Made by a program: the position numbers and the translations under genes
In this document: positions 48,674-60,288 of the stretch, in pieces
Layout: every line of letters begins with the position of its first letter
Position numbering within the stretch: position 1 is the first letter of the stretch
NCBI GenBank assembly: GCA_023078685.1
Contig: JALGAS010000001.1
Coordinates: 4,712,001-4,776,000, forward strand
Direction of reading: 5' to 3'
Source of the DNA: Neopestalotiopsis rosae
Lineage: Eukaryota; Ascomycota; Sordariomycetes; Amphisphaeriales; Sporocadaceae
Length of the DNA stretch: 64,000 nt
Notes under the pieces: model-generated
What the model was told of the DNA's origin: nothing
What the model saw: only the letters and a program-made list of their open reading frames with translations
Database searches by the model: none

Positions 48674-51600
48674 GATGGTCAATGTTGACAATGTATGTAC
48701 CTTAGGCAATGTTAGGTGTGCCCATTGAAGTCAAGACCTTTGGGCTTTGGCAAAAATGAAGAGTAGGACGAAGGGTCTGACAAGTACAAGTATAAGGAGG
48801 AATGAGCGAGAAGTGAATGCTTGGGTTTGGGATTGGACAGGGTCCAGTGATTGATCCTCCGAGATTCGCGATCTTAGATGAGTAAAGAGGTGGGACGAAA
48901 TCTCTCGGGTATGGGATTTTTATTTTCTCTCGTGAAAAAGAATGGGCAAAGAAGAACAGAGTCGGTGACTTAATAGTAAAGGTCCTCGGACTCGGGAGAA
49001 ATCGTCAAAGGGAAGGAACACACACAGGCACACACTTACATGACCTAGATGCAGCAGTAGTAGCCGTGGGCACCTTCCGACATGGAAAGAGATTACCTAC
49101 TACTTACACTACGCAATCTTGGAGTGAATTAAAGGTGTGAGTGCAGTGCAGAAATTGAAAGCCACCACACAAGACATACAGACAGACAGACAGACACACG
49201 GCTAAACAAGTCCATCATCAGTCATATTTTGTTTTTTACCTTTGGCCAATTTTGCACTTGCTTCTTGGTTCCTCCATTTACTTTTCTGCCCCCCCGCGGT
49301 TGCGGTTCATGCGACACTCCGAAGGGTCCATAGACCGTTAGGCGAGACCCTGATCCCAGGCAAGTTCCACTCAGCCCGGATGGAGCACAGGCGAACGGAT
49401 GGGGAGGAGCCACTGTCATGGCAGCCCATTGATGATCGGTGCCTTGGTAGTAAGTACATAGTATTGCAAGGGCACAGGGGCGCTATGGCACGGGGCCCAT
49501 TTCAGACTGGATGTCAGATTATTTCCGTGGTTCCATATGAAATGTTGCACTTTTTCTATTTTGCTTCTTTTCTGCAGCACCGTCATAAGAGGAGCCGTGC
49601 GCCATGGCGTGCCCTTGCTACTTCCCTTGTTCTTCTTCGTCGACACGCGCGGCTTTAGGTTGGGCGACACGTGTGGATGTCTCCAAGTACCGGCATGTTA
49701 CACTGCAAATGCCTGTAGGGAGTATCTTTTATGGAAAGTCCAAGCCAGATCGATCGCACGGCGGTGATGACGGTAATGACTACGATGATGATGATGTAGT
49801 TGTACGGTAGATATCGATATGGGAAATTCTCCTACCTGCGGAGAGGTGAATCAACTCGATTGCCCCCCCCTCCAAATGAAAACGCCGGCCGGGGAGTCGT
49901 TGAAAATGGTCCGATTGACAGGGCGAAATGGGACGATTATCGGCTGAGCCCATGTACTGTCACCTTGCCACGGGCCGCACTCTGCCTAAGCGCCACAATG
50001 AGCCGCGTGCTATTGGTCCGCGGGAGTTCCGTATATTTACTTCACAACGGTTTCGTTTTGGTTGCTTCCTCGCAAGGCAATGAGGCGCTGCAACGATAGT
50101 TAGGTTTCTTTGAAGAGCCAGGAGGATACTATCCGAACCGAACAAGCCGAGCTGCTAACCTACATAGTACTACTTTCAGGGCGAGCAACTCAATGGAAAG
50201 GACCCTGAAGTTCCATCTCTAACTAGGTACGTGGGTAGCTTTGCTAGCCAGAGAACAGTGGATGGCAGGCGGCTTCGAGAAAATCGAGATTACTCCCAAT
50301 CTTCGATTCCTCGGCATTCGGAACTCGTCAGATCATCACGGAATCACAGTTCGACCAAAGTGGACATTGGACTCTGGTCGGTTAGTAGGTGCAGCTTTCA
50401 TACCCACATTGTCCATGCTTTCCGAGTCTAGACAAGGAAGAATATAATAGAAGGACATACCTACCTACTCTTCTATACCTAGGTCCTACGGAGACCGTTC
50501 CGTAGCGCGTTCAGTACGAATACCTACCCGGCTGCCGCACACTACAAGTGTACGCCAATTACGCCAAGCAAGCAGGCTAGCACCATCTAGCACAAGAGGA
50601 ATGACTGGGTCGCAAATCTTGAAAAGTTTATAGTATGCACTTTGCACATGTGCACGTCAAGCATGGCAGCAAAAGGCACATGGGCGCATACAAACATTTT
50701 ACACTTTTACCAGCACGGTAGCTTTTGTGGCGCACGCCGAGACTTCTCGGAGGTCTCACGTACACATGGGCAGTCTGATCAGTCAATTATAGGAGTACGC
50801 CGAGACCCTCATCCAAGCACGAGATGGTAGAAACGAACGAGTACGAGCGCAATATGTCATTCACAACAGCGCAATATCGCCTGATTTAGTGCCGCCGTCG
50901 CAATTATACCTTGCAGCATAACATCATCTATTGGGCAGCAATTGCCTCGTGTGAGCCAATTATTCAGTGCTACCACACAGTAAATAACTAGTAGTATGCG
51001 GAATTATCCGTAGCACATCGTGGCTTTTTAATTCCCTGAGTGGGTTGGTGGAATTTGTATCCCATCTTTCTCTGTCTTTTTGCTCTACCGCTATAGTCAG
51101 GGAACTCCCTTACAATTTCTGCTCGCTCATCGCTTGTAGGAAGAGCGACCAGATTTCTACCTGGGTAGTTAAGAAATGCCACAACGAAACTTGCAGGTAT
51201 ATCCATGGATGTGCGATGGAGTTTTTACAGCCTCTATAGGCTAAAAATCCTACTGGCTCACGCCCTGTATACTCCTTATTTTCCGTTGACTTTTCTATTT
51301 CTTTTCTTCTCCTATCCTTCTAGACGCTCATGGAATCCATTTACACCACGTTAAGAAAAGAAATCAATCCGAAAAAAATCATGTTTGTAATGCGCTTGTG
51401 ACCGTTGGTCATAGTGGCCTCGGGCCCCCAAAGAGTTTCGTGTCCACTGTCTACTGCCCTGGCCCACCCGTTTAGCGGCCGCTGTGATCGACGGCCCCTT
51501 CTGGAGTAGGGGAAATCAGGTAGCCTGGCAGCCGACCGAAACCGCGCTTGCGTCCGATCTGCACCGTATCAAGATCCGACAGAGATAATGACGCAGCCGC

Positions 51601-51749
51601 AGATTGATGGGCGGGCATAGCGGGCTGGTGGACCGCGACGGCTAAGCGAGCACGAGACAAGGGAAACTCTGACTGTACAATACGATTTGATCCATGCGGG
51701 AATAACCACCAAACGACCATATAGCTCTTTGCAAATATAGCTTCTCAAC
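48674..51749. other. 3 kb intergenic region
   Basis: Divergent promoter space of the flavohemoglobin and the NmrA-like gene. It includes a (CAGA)n run at 49176-49198 and G/A-rich sequence just upstream of the flavohemoglobin. The short frames show no motif or bias. Confidence 0.5.
49176..49198. repeat. (CAGA)n microsatellite
   Basis: About five tandem CAGA units about 500 bp upstream of the flavohemoglobin ATG. Confidence 0.8.
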
Positions 51750-52664
51750 ATGGCCATTAAGAAGGTTGCCCTCGTGGGCGCAAACGGCAATCTGGGCGGC
51801 CCCATCCTGAAAGCTCTCGTCGACTCCGGTCTCTTTGAAGTTACCGTGCTGCAGCGGGCATCTTCAAAGTCTAGTCCGACTTCGGATCCCAGCGTCCGCA
51901 TCGTCACTATTGACGATGGCATGACCACGGGAAGCCTCCAGGCCGCGCTCCAGGGCCAGGACGCGTGCATCGCCAGCTTCCCGCTGAGGGACACGGAGCA
52001 GCACCTGCGTCTCGTCGACGCCGCCGCCGCCGCCGGCGTCAAGCGCTTCGTCCCCGCCGACTACGGCAGCTGCGACTCCAGCAGCAGGCAGGCGCAGGAG
52101 CTCGTCCCGCTGTTCCTCAACAAGGTCCGCGTGCGCGAGCGCTGCCAGGAGTACGCCGGCAAGGAGGGCTCCGACTTCACCTGGACGAGCCTCGTGGCCG
52201 GTCACTTTTTCGACTGGGGTCTGCGGGAGAACTTTCTGCACTTTAACCTCCAGACCAAGACGGCCGACATACTCGACGACGGGACCTACCGGAGCTCGAC
52301 CTCGACCCTCGCGCGCATCGCCGAGGCCGTGGTCAAGGTGCTCAAGGACGAGGACGTTGGCCGCAACAAGATGCTCTTCATGCAGAGCTTCTGCGTCTCG
52401 CAGCTCGACGTGCTCGCCTCGCTGGAAAAGGCCACCGGCGAGAAGTGGAAGGTCAACTGGCTCAAGTCCGACGACTTCATCAAGGAGAACAAGGCCAAGG
52501 CCGATGCAGGCGACAAGGACGCCATCGAGCACCTGGTCTTTGCCCTCGGTGCCCTGGATGGAGATTGGGAAAAGAAGGATGGCTTTGCCATGGACGTGCT
52601 CGGACTTCAGAATCAGGACTTGGACGAGATTGTCAAGGGAGTGGTGGACGAAGTCCGCGCTTAA
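51750..52664 (+). CDS. NmrA-like / isoflavone reductase-like NAD(P)-binding protein
   Basis: Single exon, 304 aa. The N-terminal Rossmann signature is VALVGANGNLGGPILKAL (GxxGxxG). Next come the strands VTVLQRAS and VRIVTIDDG, then AAAAGVKRFVPADYGS, the usual NmrA/isoflavone reductase pattern. The later half (TWTSLVAGHFFDWGLRENFL) is the substrate-lobe region of this group. The dinucleotide-binding part is intact. Members act either as NADPH-dependent reductases or as redox sensors that regulate transcription factors. Sequence alone does not separate these here. Codon use is strongly G/C-ending, suggesting good expression. Confidence 0.88.
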   Translation: MAIKKVALVGANGNLGGPILKALVDSGLFEVTVLQRASSKSSPTSDPSVRIVTIDDGMTTGSLQAALQGQDACIASFPLRDTEQHLRLVDAAAAAGVKRFVPADYGSCDSSSRQAQELVPLFLNKVRVRERCQEYAGKEGSDFTWTSLVAGHFFDWGLRENFLHFNLQTKTADILDDGTYRSSTSTLARIAEAVVKVLKDEDVGRNKMLFMQSFCVSQLDVLASLEKATGEKWKVNWLKSDDFIKENKAKADAGDKDAIEHLVFALGALDGDWEKKDGFAMDVLGLQNQDLDEIVKGVVDEVRA

Positions 52665-53204
52665 TGCACATCACGATGATGACCATGACTATTCCTAGTT
52701 CATTACACGAGAGATGATACCTCGAGAGCAGTAGACTTGGCAATGAATTGAAAATGATATTTCATTATAATATGTTTTGTTGTACTTGACGTTGGAGCAG
52801 AGGCCATATGACTTATACCACACTATAGTGGATAATATAATTTGACAGTAGAGACACGGTACTTGTTTCCCTATGCTAGTCGCTAAATTAGGTACCCGAG
52901 AGATGCCAGGGGCGGGGTGTTGAGAGGCCCTATCTAAATTTGGCACTGTGCCTGCAAGTCATGTGTTTTCGTTCCTCCCAGCAACTTTAGCGCTCGACAC
53001 GCCGTGCCCCTCCTCGCGACGCAGACGCGCTTTTTGACAGGGTCCCATGTAAGATTGACGCATGGAATCTCCCGCCATTGGATCTCTTGATCAACAACAC
53101 GATTGCAAAAAGCAAAACCTTCGTCCTCACACCTTCTTTACCCTGCGTGCACCAGGAATCACAATCCGTGGGGGAACGATGCGGCGAGTCGTCGCATCAG
53201 CAGC

Positions 53205-56200
53205 ATGGCTCCCGTGCAGCAGACGTTCTCGCTGATTCCCGAACTGCCCTCTGCCCTTCAAGGCCATGGCGGCGACCAACCGCAGCCGGGGCGCATCTCC
53301 CGGCCCCCCATGACGACCAAGCAGGCGAAGAAGGCCTACAAGGCCAAGAACAAGGGTCCGAAGCTCTCAAAGGCCGAGCAGCGTCGGCAGGACCTAATGG
53401 AGCAGGACCGCATCCGGCGCGAGTTTGAGAAGGAGCGAAACCAGGCAAGAGCCAAGGCCGCTCGGGACAAGCGCAAGGAGAAGGAGGAGCGGGAAAAGGC
53501 CGACAAGAAGAAGAAGGGTATCCCACTATTTGAAGTCCATCCTTCACAAGATACCTTGGCCCGCTTCGTGAGGAGGCCGACAACCCCTACCGTGGGGCCG
53601 AAACCTGGTGGTGCGGATGTCGCCAGTGGAATTTCGGCGCGACAGGGCCAGTCGCCGAGAAGCAAAAGAGCAGACGGTCCGCCGGTTGTCTATCCTGAAG
53701 AGGATGATAGCGACACAACCTTGCCAGCTGAAGAGGATGAACCAGCAAGACCAACAAAGAGACAACGCAGAAGCGAATCACCCAGGCCGCTGATTGCGAA
53801 TGATAATGAAATAAATGAAACATTCCAGAAGCCAATTACGAAACCTGTTGATAATCTGGGGATTAACCCAGAAACCGGAGCATCTCAACATCCACGGTCC
53901 GGTGCGGTCAAAGAACCGACTGCGGTATCGACCAGTCCTGATCCAGATGATCTTGTTGTTAAGAATATGGTTAACCGACAAATCCTCAGCGAGTCATTTT
54001 CCGCAGATGACGGCTTGTTTGACGATATTGATCTCGATGCCATCGAAATGCAAACTGTAGCTCAACAGGAGACACATCGGGATCCTGATATTCTACCTTC
54101 GAAACCTCCCGAACCTCGTCCACCACCAACAAAAGAACGTCCTGCTGTCCAGCGCGGAGCTCTGAATGAAGACTCCAATCAGAAAGAAATTTCTGGAATT
54201 ACCCAGCCCAAGCAGTCTATCCCAACCAGTCGGGATGGTAGAGGACACGCCATGGAGTGCGAGAACTTTGACCCCAAAAACCTACTGAGCAAGAAAACGT
54301 TAGAGGATTCTGCGATCGAGCGACCAAGCAACAACAGGGATGTTGCAACTCCAAGAGCGCTGGCTGCTACTGGTCATACCCCGTATTCTGGAGATCATGG
54401 ACCTTATGGACCGAAAACAAATCGTCGACTCCAGCTCGTTGCTGAGAAGCAAGACCGGAAACCATTGCAGGAACTACCGAAGAAGAACAGCGGTCGAATG
54501 ATCCACAATCAGAAAGCAAAAACGAATAGTTTTGTATCTGGCGAAGATGCACGAGCAGATCAAACACCAAAACGATCTCATGCGAGTCCGAATATAGGCC
54601 AGAAAAGAGCGAGCGCATTCTTGTCACCCAAGACTCCAGCCATGGGTCCTCCGCCGCTGCCGCCAAAGTTCAAGACTCCAGGTTGTTCGATCTCCAGCAA
54701 TGGTCCAAGCAAACCGAAATTTCTACCGCAGCAGCAGCGCCCACCATGTGTGCAGCCCAATAGGGAATTGATGACGCCAGCGCATTCTGCGAGCCCCAGG
54801 ATGGAAATGCCTCCCTCGAGTACGCAGTTGTTTCTGCAGAGTTTTGCGGATGACCTTTTCCCTAGTCCTTCGCAAGAGATTGCGGAGCTCCTCGACGAAC
54901 CTACCAGTGGACGTTGGAAGCCGTTTGTCCACTCTCAACCGGCGCCACCTGCACCACCTGCACCATTACTTGCATCTCGCAACGAAACCAAGACGCATAA
55001 TCAAGTATTGCGGTCACCCGTATCCCGTAATAACCTCAATCAGGATAAAACCATCTCTCGTGAGAAGCCACGAGTTGATGGCCCGCAGGCACCAGCAAAC
55101 GATCACAAAGTCCATACACCGAAGCCGCGGGTGACCGAAGTGCGAGACACAGATTACATGTCATTCCTGTTGACACAGGACATGCTGCTCTCGTCACAAG
55201 ACCTCACAGAACTTGAAGATGAGCCATTGATTCCGGTGGGTCGACTTCGGCCAAGCAATGATTCTGTCAGCGCAAATTCCGTGTTTTCCAATGCCCCCAT
55301 GAATCCACAAATGCAAAGTACTTCAAGACAAAACCGCCAAACCTCGACCATCACAGGTAAATCTACGGCAACAACCTCTGACGGAATGAAGACAGCCAAG
55401 GGCTTCTCTGTACAGAGAACTTGGACTCCTGATACAGCAAGCATTCGTGAAGAACACGCGGACAGCTTGCCCAAGTCTCTCCCTGGGGCTCTGACCCACA
55501 ATAAGCCAGAGTCAGTCGATGAAGTACGACCGAATAGAAGCCGTACAATTAAGAAGGTCGAGGACCGAGAACGGGATGCAGAAGAGTTCGCATCCTCATT
55601 CACGGATGATGAGCTCGCAGAACTGTTCAGTGAAGACCTGGAGATTGAGCATGACGATCCAGAGCCAGCAGCGTCTAAAGCCCCTTCCCAGGTCACGCTA
55701 CACCGTACCCCAATTCAGAGACACTCATCTCCGAAACCATTTTTCACATCCAGTGGTACCAAGGAAAAGATTTATCTAGCTCTTGAAAAATCTAGGACCG
55801 ATGCTTGGCGAAACGAACAAGCACGGCGCCAAGGTCAAGAGGAACTTGATATTCTTTTTAGACAAGAGGAGGAAAAGAAAGAGAGAATACTGACCGACAA
55901 GCTATTAGAGGCAGAAGAGAATGCCGAGGGAAAGGTAGATGCTGCAGGATCAGCCGATCACATTGGGAACGGACGTCAACGTGCTCGCAGCTCATCAGCC
56001 AAGTCCAACGATAACGCTCCTCGCAGCCAAACAAGTGCTACTTCGAGCAACAAGGCTCGGCAGCGCAGCCATCCTCAAGGCTCCTACGAGAAGATGCTTG
56101 AGATGCTTGAGAAAGGAAAACAAGCCTTGGAAAACACTAAAGAAGATACTGTACCTGCTTCTCAGGGAAGCGACTATAGCGATTTCGTTTGGGATCCTAG

Positions 56201-56219
56201 CGACCTTGCTTGTTTATGA
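53205..56219 (+). CDS. Large disordered protein with repeated acidic motifs, 1004 aa
   Basis: Single exon. The ATG at 53205 was chosen because the frame upstream starts only with TTG. Residues about 35-110 are a highly charged basic coiled coil (KQAKKAYKAKNKGPKLSKAEQ, then RRQDLMEQDRIRREFEKER), followed by PLFEVHPSQDTLARFVRRP. Most of the rest is Pro/Ser/Lys-rich and looks disordered. Four short acidic-hydrophobic motifs recur: near 262 (SFSADDGLFDDIDLDAIE), 545 (FADDLFPSPSQEIAELLDEP), 650 (FLLTQDMLLSSQDLTELEDEP) and 795 (SSFTDDELAELFSEDLE). A last helix near 835-910 (IYLALEKSRTDAWRNEQARR) precedes the end DFVWDPSDLACL. I do not recognise the family. Composition suggests a nuclear protein acting through short linear motifs. 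Confidence 0.8.
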   Translation: MAPVQQTFSLIPELPSALQGHGGDQPQPGRISRPPMTTKQAKKAYKAKNKGPKLSKAEQRRQDLMEQDRIRREFEKERNQARAKAARDKRKEKEEREKADKKKKGIPLFEVHPSQDTLARFVRRPTTPTVGPKPGGADVASGISARQGQSPRSKRADGPPVVYPEEDDSDTTLPAEEDEPARPTKRQRRSESPRPLIANDNEINETFQKPITKPVDNLGINPETGASQHPRSGAVKEPTAVSTSPDPDDLVVKNMVNRQILSESFSADDGLFDDIDLDAIEMQTVAQQETHRDPDILPSKPPEPRPPPTKERPAVQRGALNEDSNQKEISGITQPKQSIPTSRDGRGHAMECENFDPKNLLSKKTLEDSAIERPSNNRDVATPRALAATGHTPYSGDHGPYGPKTNRRLQLVAEKQDRKPLQELPKKNSGRMIHNQKAKTNSFVSGEDARADQTPKRSHASPNIGQKRASAFLSPKTPAMGPPPLPPKFKTPGCSISSNGPSKPKFLPQQQRPPCVQPNRELMTPAHSASPRMEMPPSSTQLFLQSFADDLFPSPSQEIAELLDEPTSGRWKPFVHSQPAPPAPPAPLLASRNETKTHNQVLRSPVSRNNLNQDKTISREKPRVDGPQAPANDHKVHTPKPRVTEVRDTDYMSFLLTQDMLLSSQDLTELEDEPLIPVGRLRPSNDSVSANSVFSNAPMNPQMQSTSRQNRQTSTITGKSTATTSDGMKTAKGFSVQRTWTPDTASIREEHADSLPKSLPGALTHNKPESVDEVRPNRSRTIKKVEDRERDAEEFASSFTDDELAELFSEDLEIEHDDPEPAASKAPSQVTLHRTPIQRHSSPKPFFTSSGTKEKIYLALEKSRTDAWRNEQARRQGQEELDILFRQEEEKKERILTDKLLEAEENAEGKVDAAGSADHIGNGRQRARSSSAKSNDNAPRSQTSATSSNKARQRSHPQGSYEKMLEMLEKGKQALENTKEDTVPASQGSDYSDFVWDPSDLACL

Positions 56220-56333
56220 AGACCTCGTATTTGCTTTCAGGGTAGAAAGACTTTCAGCACCCTGACTTTTGGGTCAATCTCACCTGATTGGTCTACTGCC
56301 TATTCATATCAAAGCATAATAACGAAAATAGTT

Positions 56334-56349
56334 AAAAAAAAAAAAAAAA
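56334..56349 (+). repeat. 16-nt poly(A) run
   Basis: An uninterrupted run of 16 A, 115 bp after the stop of the 1004-aa protein. It may lie in its 3' UTR. There is no target-site duplication or retro-element body next to it. Confidence 0.8.
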
Positions 56350-56869
56350 GAATGAATAAATCAATTTCCCAGACACGCCCATAGCGCCCTAAATGTTGCT
56401 ACCGCATTTGGCCACAACTTGGCAGGGGCTAAGGATTCTACAAGTTGAAAGTCTTGAGTCTTCTTTCATTCAAGCAAGATGCTTATTTCGACAATGACTT
56501 GTCTCCTTGAGCGAGGTCATCTCCCAGCACCAGCCAGCTGAAGTACTTCCCGGAGCTTTTGTCCCCGGTGAAACCACGTATGCGAACTACCGATTTCAGT
56601 ATCCGGCCATCTGGTTACATTGTGATACTGTATCGCCAAATTGACTGCAAAGTATGTTTGCCTCGCTCTGCATACCGCTGAATACTGACAGTCATGAGTC
56701 GATTGACCAGAGTCTCACAGAACGTGTCTCTCCAGCTACGTGTCTGTGAGACTTGATGTCGAGCTTCGTCGACATGGCTGGAATCGTTTATATACCCGCG
56801 GAAGAACGATAGACTGACTACTTACACCCTGCGCCGATTATCATCTTGGTGCCCAAGGTTGAATCTCTC

Positions 56870-58023
56870 ATGTCCAACGATACGAGAATGCCGCTCCTCA
56901 AGTCAGCCTCCAGGGCACCCTTTTCGGGTGTACATCACGACGACGACGCCGATCATCACCATGGCAGACCACGCACGGGGATCCTCAAGTCCCTGCCGTT
57001 ACGCACCAAGAACCACATTGTAGCTGCCCTTGCCGAGTTCATCGGCACCTTTCTCTTTCTCTTCTTCGCCTTTGCCGGCGCTCACGTCGCCAACAACACG
57101 GCTGCTCCCGGCGGCGGCGACTCTGTCGCCCGTCTCCTCTTTATCGCCCTGAGCTTTGGCCTGAGCCTCGCCGTCAACGTGTGGGTGTTTTTCCGCGTCT
57201 GCGGCGGGCAGTTCAACCCGGTCGTCAGCCTGGCCATGGTGCTAACGGGAGCCATGGGGTTTCTGCGGGCCGTTCTGGTCGTGCCGGCGCAGCTGCTGGG
57301 CGGCATCGCGGCTGCGGCCATGGTCTCGTGGCTGCTGCCGGGTCCACTTGCGGTGAATACCGCGCTGGGAGGTGGCATGGCGGTGGGGAGAGGGTTGGTT
57401 CTGGAGATATTTCTCACGGCGGAGCTGGTCCTGACTATCTTCATGCTTGCGGGCGAGAAGCATCGAGGGACCTTTCTGGCGCCATTGGGTATTGGATTGA
57501 GTCTTTTTATTACTCATTTGGCGTAAGTGCTTCTTTCTCATCTTTCCATTCTCGGCTCCTTGGGAATCCAATCTATATCTTGATTCGCGATGCATAATTA
57601 CTGACTCGTGGCTTTAACCTGTACAACAGAGGCGTACACTACACCGGCGCGTCCCTCAACCCGGCACGCTCGTTTGGGCCGGCAGTGGTCACGGGTCACT
57701 TTGTCGGAGAGCATTGGATCTACTGGCTGGGACCGATACTTGGCTCTTTGCTGGCGTCGCTTGCCTACTGGCTCATCAAGGCGGTGGATTACACCACTGT
57801 CAGTCCCGGCCAGGATGCCGCCGCGGATGCCGGTGCAGAGCACGACGATGACAATAAGCGACGGACCGCCACTACCGATACAGCAGCACGCGGAGCATCT
57901 CCCAGCGGAGTGGACGGGAGTAATGGACCGAACAGCGCGGGCGGTGCCACGGGGGCTAAGGACAGACCCTACGAGCGAAGCCCGAGGCTGGAAGACGGAG
58001 AAGGATCACGGGCTCCTCAGTGA
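56870..58023 (+). CDS. Aquaporin / MIP-family channel
   Basis: Two exons, join(56870..57522,57630..58023), 348 aa; GTAAGT donor, AACAG acceptor, phase 2. The ATG at 56870 was chosen because the frame upstream opens with TTG. The cytosolic N-terminus is His/Asp-rich. Six membrane spans follow, with two half-helices. The first carries [12 protein letters not shown], so NPV replaces NPA (Asn116). The second is the standard [10 protein letters not shown] (Asn228, with Arg231 as the selectivity-filter Arg). The C-terminal tail of about 90 residues is polar and Gly/Ser/Asp-rich. The protein should conduct water or a small neutral solute across a plasma or internal membrane. The altered first motif leaves selectivity open. 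Confidence 0.9.
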
Positions 58024-58879
58024 TGAACAAAAGCTCCGTGGAGGGCGTTTGCGGTCGTGTAATGAAGGAATGGGGGTACGGGTTTCAATTCTTCGAGTCC
58101 GGGACCTTGAACTGCGTTCCCTGTTTTGTCTATTCTGCTAATGAACTAATGAGAAGCTCAGTTTCGTCACAGGGTTATAGTAAACTACAGGTTGATTCCA
58201 GAGGGCTTTTCCCCTTCATGTTTCTAATTCCAAGATGCGAGGTGATAAGCATCCGCCTGGAACAGGATCATTTTCTGACATGTCTGCAGCAAATTTGAAC
58301 CTCGAGAACCGTCATGGTTTTCTGACAATCTTCTGAGACCCGCCCCCTCCCGATGTCAATGAGCAAATCATGCATGTTTAGCCGTAGTCACACCAGGAGT
58401 GTCGAAGTACTACCAAGATACATGACAGTACTACTTGGCCATGTAAACTGAGGTACGAGAGTGTTTTGGTTGTCAGAGCCCCTTTTGAAATAACCTCGAG
58501 TAGCACGACATACAATCGACTAGGGATCTAGACCATGTAATCGCTAGATTTGGATCCTGCATCTTGTTCTAGGAAATGAGAAGCGGCTCGACATTCCTCG
58601 TGCCAGCCCATCTCTGCATATGTTGTAGAACCGAACACTGTGACCCTGAGCCAAAGTCGCCTTTTCCGGCATAGGCCAGGGTCAAGTCGTGGCATATAAC
58701 GGCGTGCCAGCTCAAGCGCGCATAGCTTGTGTTCACAAAAGTACAGCTAAACATCACGTCAACATCACGACCATGGCACCATTGGGAGTATCTTGCATGT
58801 CTTGTTGTATTACATATTTAATTCATCAGTCGTTCCAATTATCAAATGTGGTCTTGCTGCAGTTGAATCCACATGATTG
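58024..58879. other. Convergent intergenic region
   Basis: Lies between the aquaporin stop and the rhodopsin-domain gene stop. No supported feature. Confidence 0.5.
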
Positions 58880-60288
58880 TTATACACGTAACTCCTTGTC
58901 TAGATGTTGCACGCCTATCACCGACGGCTCGTTCCCAGACAAGGGCCACTCCAAAGGTTGCGTCCTCGACGCCTCAATGGCACGATCCACCTCGGACGGC
59001 GTCATGGACACCTGCGAGATGACAGCACCCCTCCTGTTCCCATCCGCCCGCAGCGTGGCCAAGGGAAAGTCGTCATCCTCGAATACTGCCGCAATGTCCG
59101 TGTCGGCCGTGGTGCTGGGCCGCAGAGTACCACCGAGCGACGGCCGACTTCTCGGATCACTGGTAATGTTTCGACCTTCCTCGGCATCGTTCAACTTTCT
59201 GCCGGTCCGCCGTGACGTGTTGACTTCGCCAAATAGAGTCCTCATGACCGGGATGCATTGCACCATGATCGTTCCTGCTACCTCGGCAGAGTACCAAATC
59301 ATCGAATGACCTTGATGCCCTGCGATTTGAAGACAGTCAGAACCCAATATTCCGACAAGAAAGGAGGACCACCATAAAGTAAACTCACAATAGTACCAGT
59401 CATCCAATTTTGAGTTGGCAGGGTTGTCTTGCCAGGCCTGTCGGATTGCTGAGATGATCGCGACGATGATGCCCAAGCTGAGGGTTGCACATAGTCCAAC
59501 CTTTTCCCATCGTTTGATGTTGAGCTTCCATATGACAATCCAAGGGAACAGCGCCAGAGCGAAATCCATGACGATATTCCAAATGTTTCCGGCAATCTTG
59601 ACGCCCGTTGCAATGCCATAGTCAACACAAAAGCCTTGCATTCGCCAGTAATTCTGGTAGTCTTTGTTGCCGCAGTACTTGGGCCAGTTCATAAAAACCT
59701 TCAGTACCATAAGGACATTGAGGGTAACAATGCAAAACCAAACCACTGTTTCGCGCGACAAGCCTTCAGTCAGTATTGAGGGATCAAGTGTACAGCATAA
59801 TTCGAGGCAAGACTGACAGATTTTCTGTGATTCTTGTATAAGTCTCAGCAGCGTCACAGCAAACGCTGTTTTACTCAATGTCTGGCCGATTGTTGTTCCA
59901 CATGATGAAATCGTGATGAGAATCAACATGCGATCGTCCCAGGTTTTGCTGACATAACCGGTATTCATTTCCGTGGTGATGATTGCATTCGTCGTCAGCA
60001 ACACGAGCTGAGTAGAGAAAACCAGACATTAGTATTTTCTACAATCAAAGGAGATGGTCCGAGGCCTCTCAGTCTCCCAAGAAGATACTCGTCGGATGCG
60101 CACAGAATCCTTACCCAGCTCAAAAATAGAATATAGTCATCATACCACAACCCAAAACGATGGGTAACCTTGCACCATATTCGGAAACCAAGAAAGATGC
60201 TGGCACCGCCGAATAGAGTCCAGATGCCGATATAGACTTGCTTCACAGGAGACACAAAATGGTAGGCAGGGACTTGCGACGAGGACAT
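58880..60288 (-). CDS. Rhodopsin-domain (PTH11/SAT4-like) integral membrane protein
   Basis: Exons complement(join(58880..59319,59389..60007,60115..60288)), 410 aa. Donors are GTAAGG and GTGAGT; acceptors are CTCAG and CGCAG. Joining gives DDYILFLSWLVLLTTNAI, the normal family sequence at the end of the second helix. Seven hydrophobic segments are visible, with LYDDY-like WYDDYILF, LSKTAFAVTLLRL, WNIVMDFALALFPWIVIWKL and the late helix WYSAEVAGTIMVQCIPVMR. The cytosolic tail is polar, with SRRTGRK and many Ser/Thr. A further in-frame 54-nt intron (about 59763-59816, donor GTCAGT) may be removed, giving 392 aa. The family includes PTH11-like receptors, but most members, like this one, lack a CFEM domain and have no known ligand. 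Confidence 0.85.
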
